Assembly: GCA_025361335.1 (NCBI GenBank) | Contig: JANYAK010000035.1 | Location: 1-40,121 of the forward strand | Direction: 5' to 3' | Length of the DNA stretch: 40,121 nucleotides | DNA from: Coriobacteriia bacterium | GTDB lineage: Bacteria; Actinomycetota; Coriobacteriia; Anaerosomatales; PALSA-660 | In this document: one piece after another, positions 38,461 through 40,121 of the stretch | Position numbering within the stretch: position 1 is the first letter of the stretch | Layout of the letters: every line of letters begins with the position of its first letter | The notes under the pieces: model-generated | Database searches by the model: none | What the model was told of the DNA's origin: nothing | Seen by the model: only the letters and a program-made list of their open reading frames with translations | Made by a program: the position numbers and the translations under genes

Positions 38461-39708
38461 CTATACTCCCGCGGCCGCCTTGAGCTCGGCCACGCGGTCC
38501 GTCCGTTCCCACGTGAAGTCGCTGTCGTCGCGTCCGAAGTGCCCGTATGCCGCGGTCTTGCGGTAGATCGGGCGGCGAAGGTCGAGATCGCGGATGATCG
38601 CTCCTGGCCGGAGGTCGAACGTCTCGGTGATGGCCTGCTCGATGCGGGCCACGTCGACTTTCTCGGTCCCGAACGTCTCGATCAGCACCGACAGCGGATG
38701 CGCGACCCCGATGGCGTAGGCGAGTTCGAGCTCACAGCGATCGGCCAGACCGGCCGCGACCACGTTCTTGGCGACCCAGCGCGCCGCGTACGCGGCGGAT
38801 CGGTCCACCTTCGTGCAGTCCTTGCCGCTGAACGCGCCGCCGCCGTGGCGGCCCATCCCGCCGTACGTGTCCACGATGATCTTCCTGCCGGTGAGGCCGG
38901 AGTCCCCCATGGGCCCGCCGACCACGAAGCGCCCGGTCGGGTTGACGTAGATCTCGGCTCCCGACCAGTCCACGCCTTCCAAGTCGAGAACGGGGCTGAT
39001 CACATGCTCGATGAGATCGGGACGGATGAGCGTCTCGACATCCGCGTCCTCCGCGTGCTGGGTGGACACGAGGATCTTCTCCACCTTGACGGGGCGGTCG
39101 TCCTCATACCGGACCGTGACCTGCGTCTTGCCGTCGGGACGGAGGTACTTGAGGACGTCGGCCTTGCGCACCGCGGTCAGGCGCTCGGCGAGCCTGTGCG
39201 CCAGGTGGATCGGCATGGGCATGAGAGCGGCGGTCTCGTTGCAGGCATAGCCGAACATCATGCCCTGGTCGCCGGCGCCGATCAGGTCGAGGGGGTCCCT
39301 GTCGCCCTTCTTGGCTTCCTCAGACTGGTCCACACCCATGGCGATGTCGGGGCTCTGCTCGTGGATCGCCGTGATGACGCCGCACGTCTCGAAGTCGAAG
39401 CCGTACTTGGCCCGCGTGTAGCCGATCTCCTTGACCGTCTGGCGCACGATCGTGGGGATGTCCACGTACGCGTGCGTCCTCACCTCGCCGGCGACGACGA
39501 TGAGGCCGGTCGTCGTCATGGTCTCGCAGGCGACGCGCACGTGCTCGGGGTCGGCCTTGCTGCCCTTGTCGGTGACGTAGCCCTCACTCGCGAGCTCGCC
39601 CTCGCGGGTGATGATCGCGTCAAGCACGGCATCCGAGATCTGATCGCACATCTTGTCGGGGTGACCCTCCGTCACCGACTCCGACGTGAACACATGATTC
39701 CGCGCCAT
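38461..39708 (-). CDS. metK: S-adenosylmethionine synthetase
   Basis: MetK makes SAM from methionine and ATP. The 415-residue product has the N-terminal [15 protein letters not shown] (12-26, catalytic His16 and metal Asp18), [16 protein letters not shown] (about 143-158) and the phosphate loop [19 protein letters not shown] (about 288-306). It is somewhat longer than the E. coli enzyme through an insertion before GAGDQG ([14 protein letters not shown]). AAGGAGG sits five bases before the ATG. A SAM-I riboswitch in its leader indicates feedback repression by its own product. SAM is also the cofactor of RsmB and RsmD encoded nearby. Confidence 0.97.
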   Translation of the reverse strand: MARNHVFTSESVTEGHPDKMCDQISDAVLDAIITREGELASEGYVTDKGSKADPEHVRVACETMTTTGLIVVAGEVRTHAYVDIPTIVRQTVKEIGYTRAKYGFDFETCGVITAIHEQSPDIAMGVDQSEEAKKGDRDPLDLIGAGDQGMMFGYACNETAALMPMPIHLAHRLAERLTAVRKADVLKYLRPDGKTQVTVRYEDDRPVKVEKILVSTQHAEDADVETLIRPDLIEHVISPVLDLEGVDWSGAEIYVNPTGRFVVGGPMGDSGLTGRKIIVDTYGGMGRHGGGAFSGKDCTKVDRSAAYAARWVAKNVVAAGLADRCELELAYAIGVAHPLSVLIETFGTEKVDVARIEQAITETFDLRPGAIIRDLDLRRPIYRKTAAYGHFGRDDSDFTWERTDRVAELKAAAGV

Positions 39709-39836
39709 CCCAGCCTCCTTCGCTTTCGGATCGCGCCCCGTCCGGGTGCCCGATCGCCAGCCACATACAAATCGACCCCCGCCATGACACCGACGAGGGC
39801 CGCGTGAACGCGCAGAAGGCGCGACGACGCTATTCC

Positions 39837-39970
39837 CTCATCTGTCAGGCGGTCAGCCTGCCGCAACTTGGCACCTTGCCTCACTTTCGAAGCAGGTTGC
39901 CGGGGCGTCTTCGGGTGCGGTCCCTCGGCCCTCTGCGCCGATCCTCGCGGATGGGCGCCTCATGATAAGT
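39837..39970 (-). ncRNA. SAM-I riboswitch (S box) with an extra hairpin
   Basis: The transcript shows CTTATC closing with GATGAG (P1), AGAGGGCCGAGGGA, CCCCGGCAACC, a GAAA-capped P3, AGGTGCCAA, a CAGGC/GCCTG P4 and GACAGATGAG, the SAM-I core in order. A 24-nt hairpin with a GCGA loop (39935-39958) is inserted between P1 and P2. GACAGATGAGGG can instead pair with CCCTCGTCGGTGTC (39799-39786), a likely switching helix in the 128-nt region before metK. No U-run follows, so whether control is at transcription or translation is unclear. Confidence 0.9.
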
Positions 39971-39980
39971 AGCTCGGACT

Positions 39981-40120
39981 CTAGCCTCGATTCTCCACGA
40001 AGCAATCGAGATTTCTGCTTGAAATAGAAGACGGTGACCCTCTGAGCTGGGATAATGGTAGTTACGACACAGCCAAAGTCCCCGCAAGAAAGGTCACCGT
40101 ACAAGTGAAAGTTACCACGA
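39981..40120. repeat. Right copy of 140-bp terminal inverted repeat
   Basis: This is an exact reverse complement of 1-140; the match stops at 39980, and base 40121 is one extra. The outer CTAG (39981-39984) lies only 10 bp upstream of the SAM-I aptamer. ACGGTGACC (40031-40039) and GGTCACCGT (40092-40100) mirror the left copy. No gene is seen in it. The metK promoter must lie in or beyond this repeat; the only promoter-like pair found inside is weak (TTGCGG and TAACTA, 17 bp apart, minus strand, 40087-40059). Confidence 0.9.
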
Positions 40121-40121
40121 C

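Noticed and set aside
1-40121. CRISPR arrays, tRNA or rRNA genes, prophage or defence genes
   Set aside because: No regularly spaced repeats, cloverleaf or rRNA signatures, or phage, nuclease or toxin gene signatures were seen. The content is housekeeping throughout.

Overview
The window is a 40.1-kb piece of a high-G+C actinobacterial chromosome (about two-thirds G+C by eye). It is densely packed with housekeeping genes. GTG and TTG starts are frequent, many stops overlap the next start as ATGA or GTGA, and ribosomal proteins L28 and L32 are of the four-cysteine zinc type. A SepIVA/DivIVA-like gene sits between coaD and yceD, as in mycobacteria. However, the overall order (priA-def-fmt-rsmB ... 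thiamine pyrophosphokinase-rpmB-asp23-fakA ... recG ... plsX-fab genes-acpP-rnc-smc-ftsY-ffh) resembles Firmicutes, and fabK, fakAB and DUF1858 point to an anaerobe. I infer a deep-branching anaerobic actinobacterium, probably Coriobacteriia or a related class. That placement is inference.

Layout, read from the right because nearly everything is on the minus strand. metK sits behind a SAM-I riboswitch. After a perfect 15-bp hairpin come priA, def, fmt, rsmB and glpX (replication restart, N-formylmethionine handling, rRNA methylation, gluconeogenesis). A small plus-strand FmdB-type zinc-ribbon gene converges on glpX. Next are a PASTA membrane protein with a degenerate amidase domain, an M23 murein endopeptidase, a TPP riboswitch with a thiT-thiN salvage pair, and a membrane GAF/HD-GYP-like protein. 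rpmB (plus strand) converges on that gene.

From about 25.6 kb down to 0.14 kb runs one almost unbroken co-directional array: DUF1858, asp23, fakA, fakB, recG, rsmD, coaD, sepIVA-like, yceD, rpmF, an ADP-forming acetyl-CoA synthetase, a stand-alone BioD/DRTGG protein, plsX, fabH, fabK, fabD, fabG, acpP, a second FabK-like flavoprotein, fabF, rnc, smc, ftsY, lepB and ffh. Its theme is acyl-chain supply and membrane growth. FakAB activates fatty acids, the acetyl-CoA synthetase links acetate, CoA and ATP, and the Fab genes with PlsX make acyl-phosphates. FtsY, LepB and Ffh deliver and process exported proteins in that membrane.

Both ends of the window carry the same 140-bp sequence in inverted orientation (1-140 and 39981-40120). 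It is about 49% G+C and holds no recognisable gene. It is probably the end of a multicopy mobile element at which the assembly broke. It touches the ffh stop codon on one side and lies 10 bp from the metK riboswitch on the other. No tRNA, rRNA, CRISPR array or transposase gene was seen.
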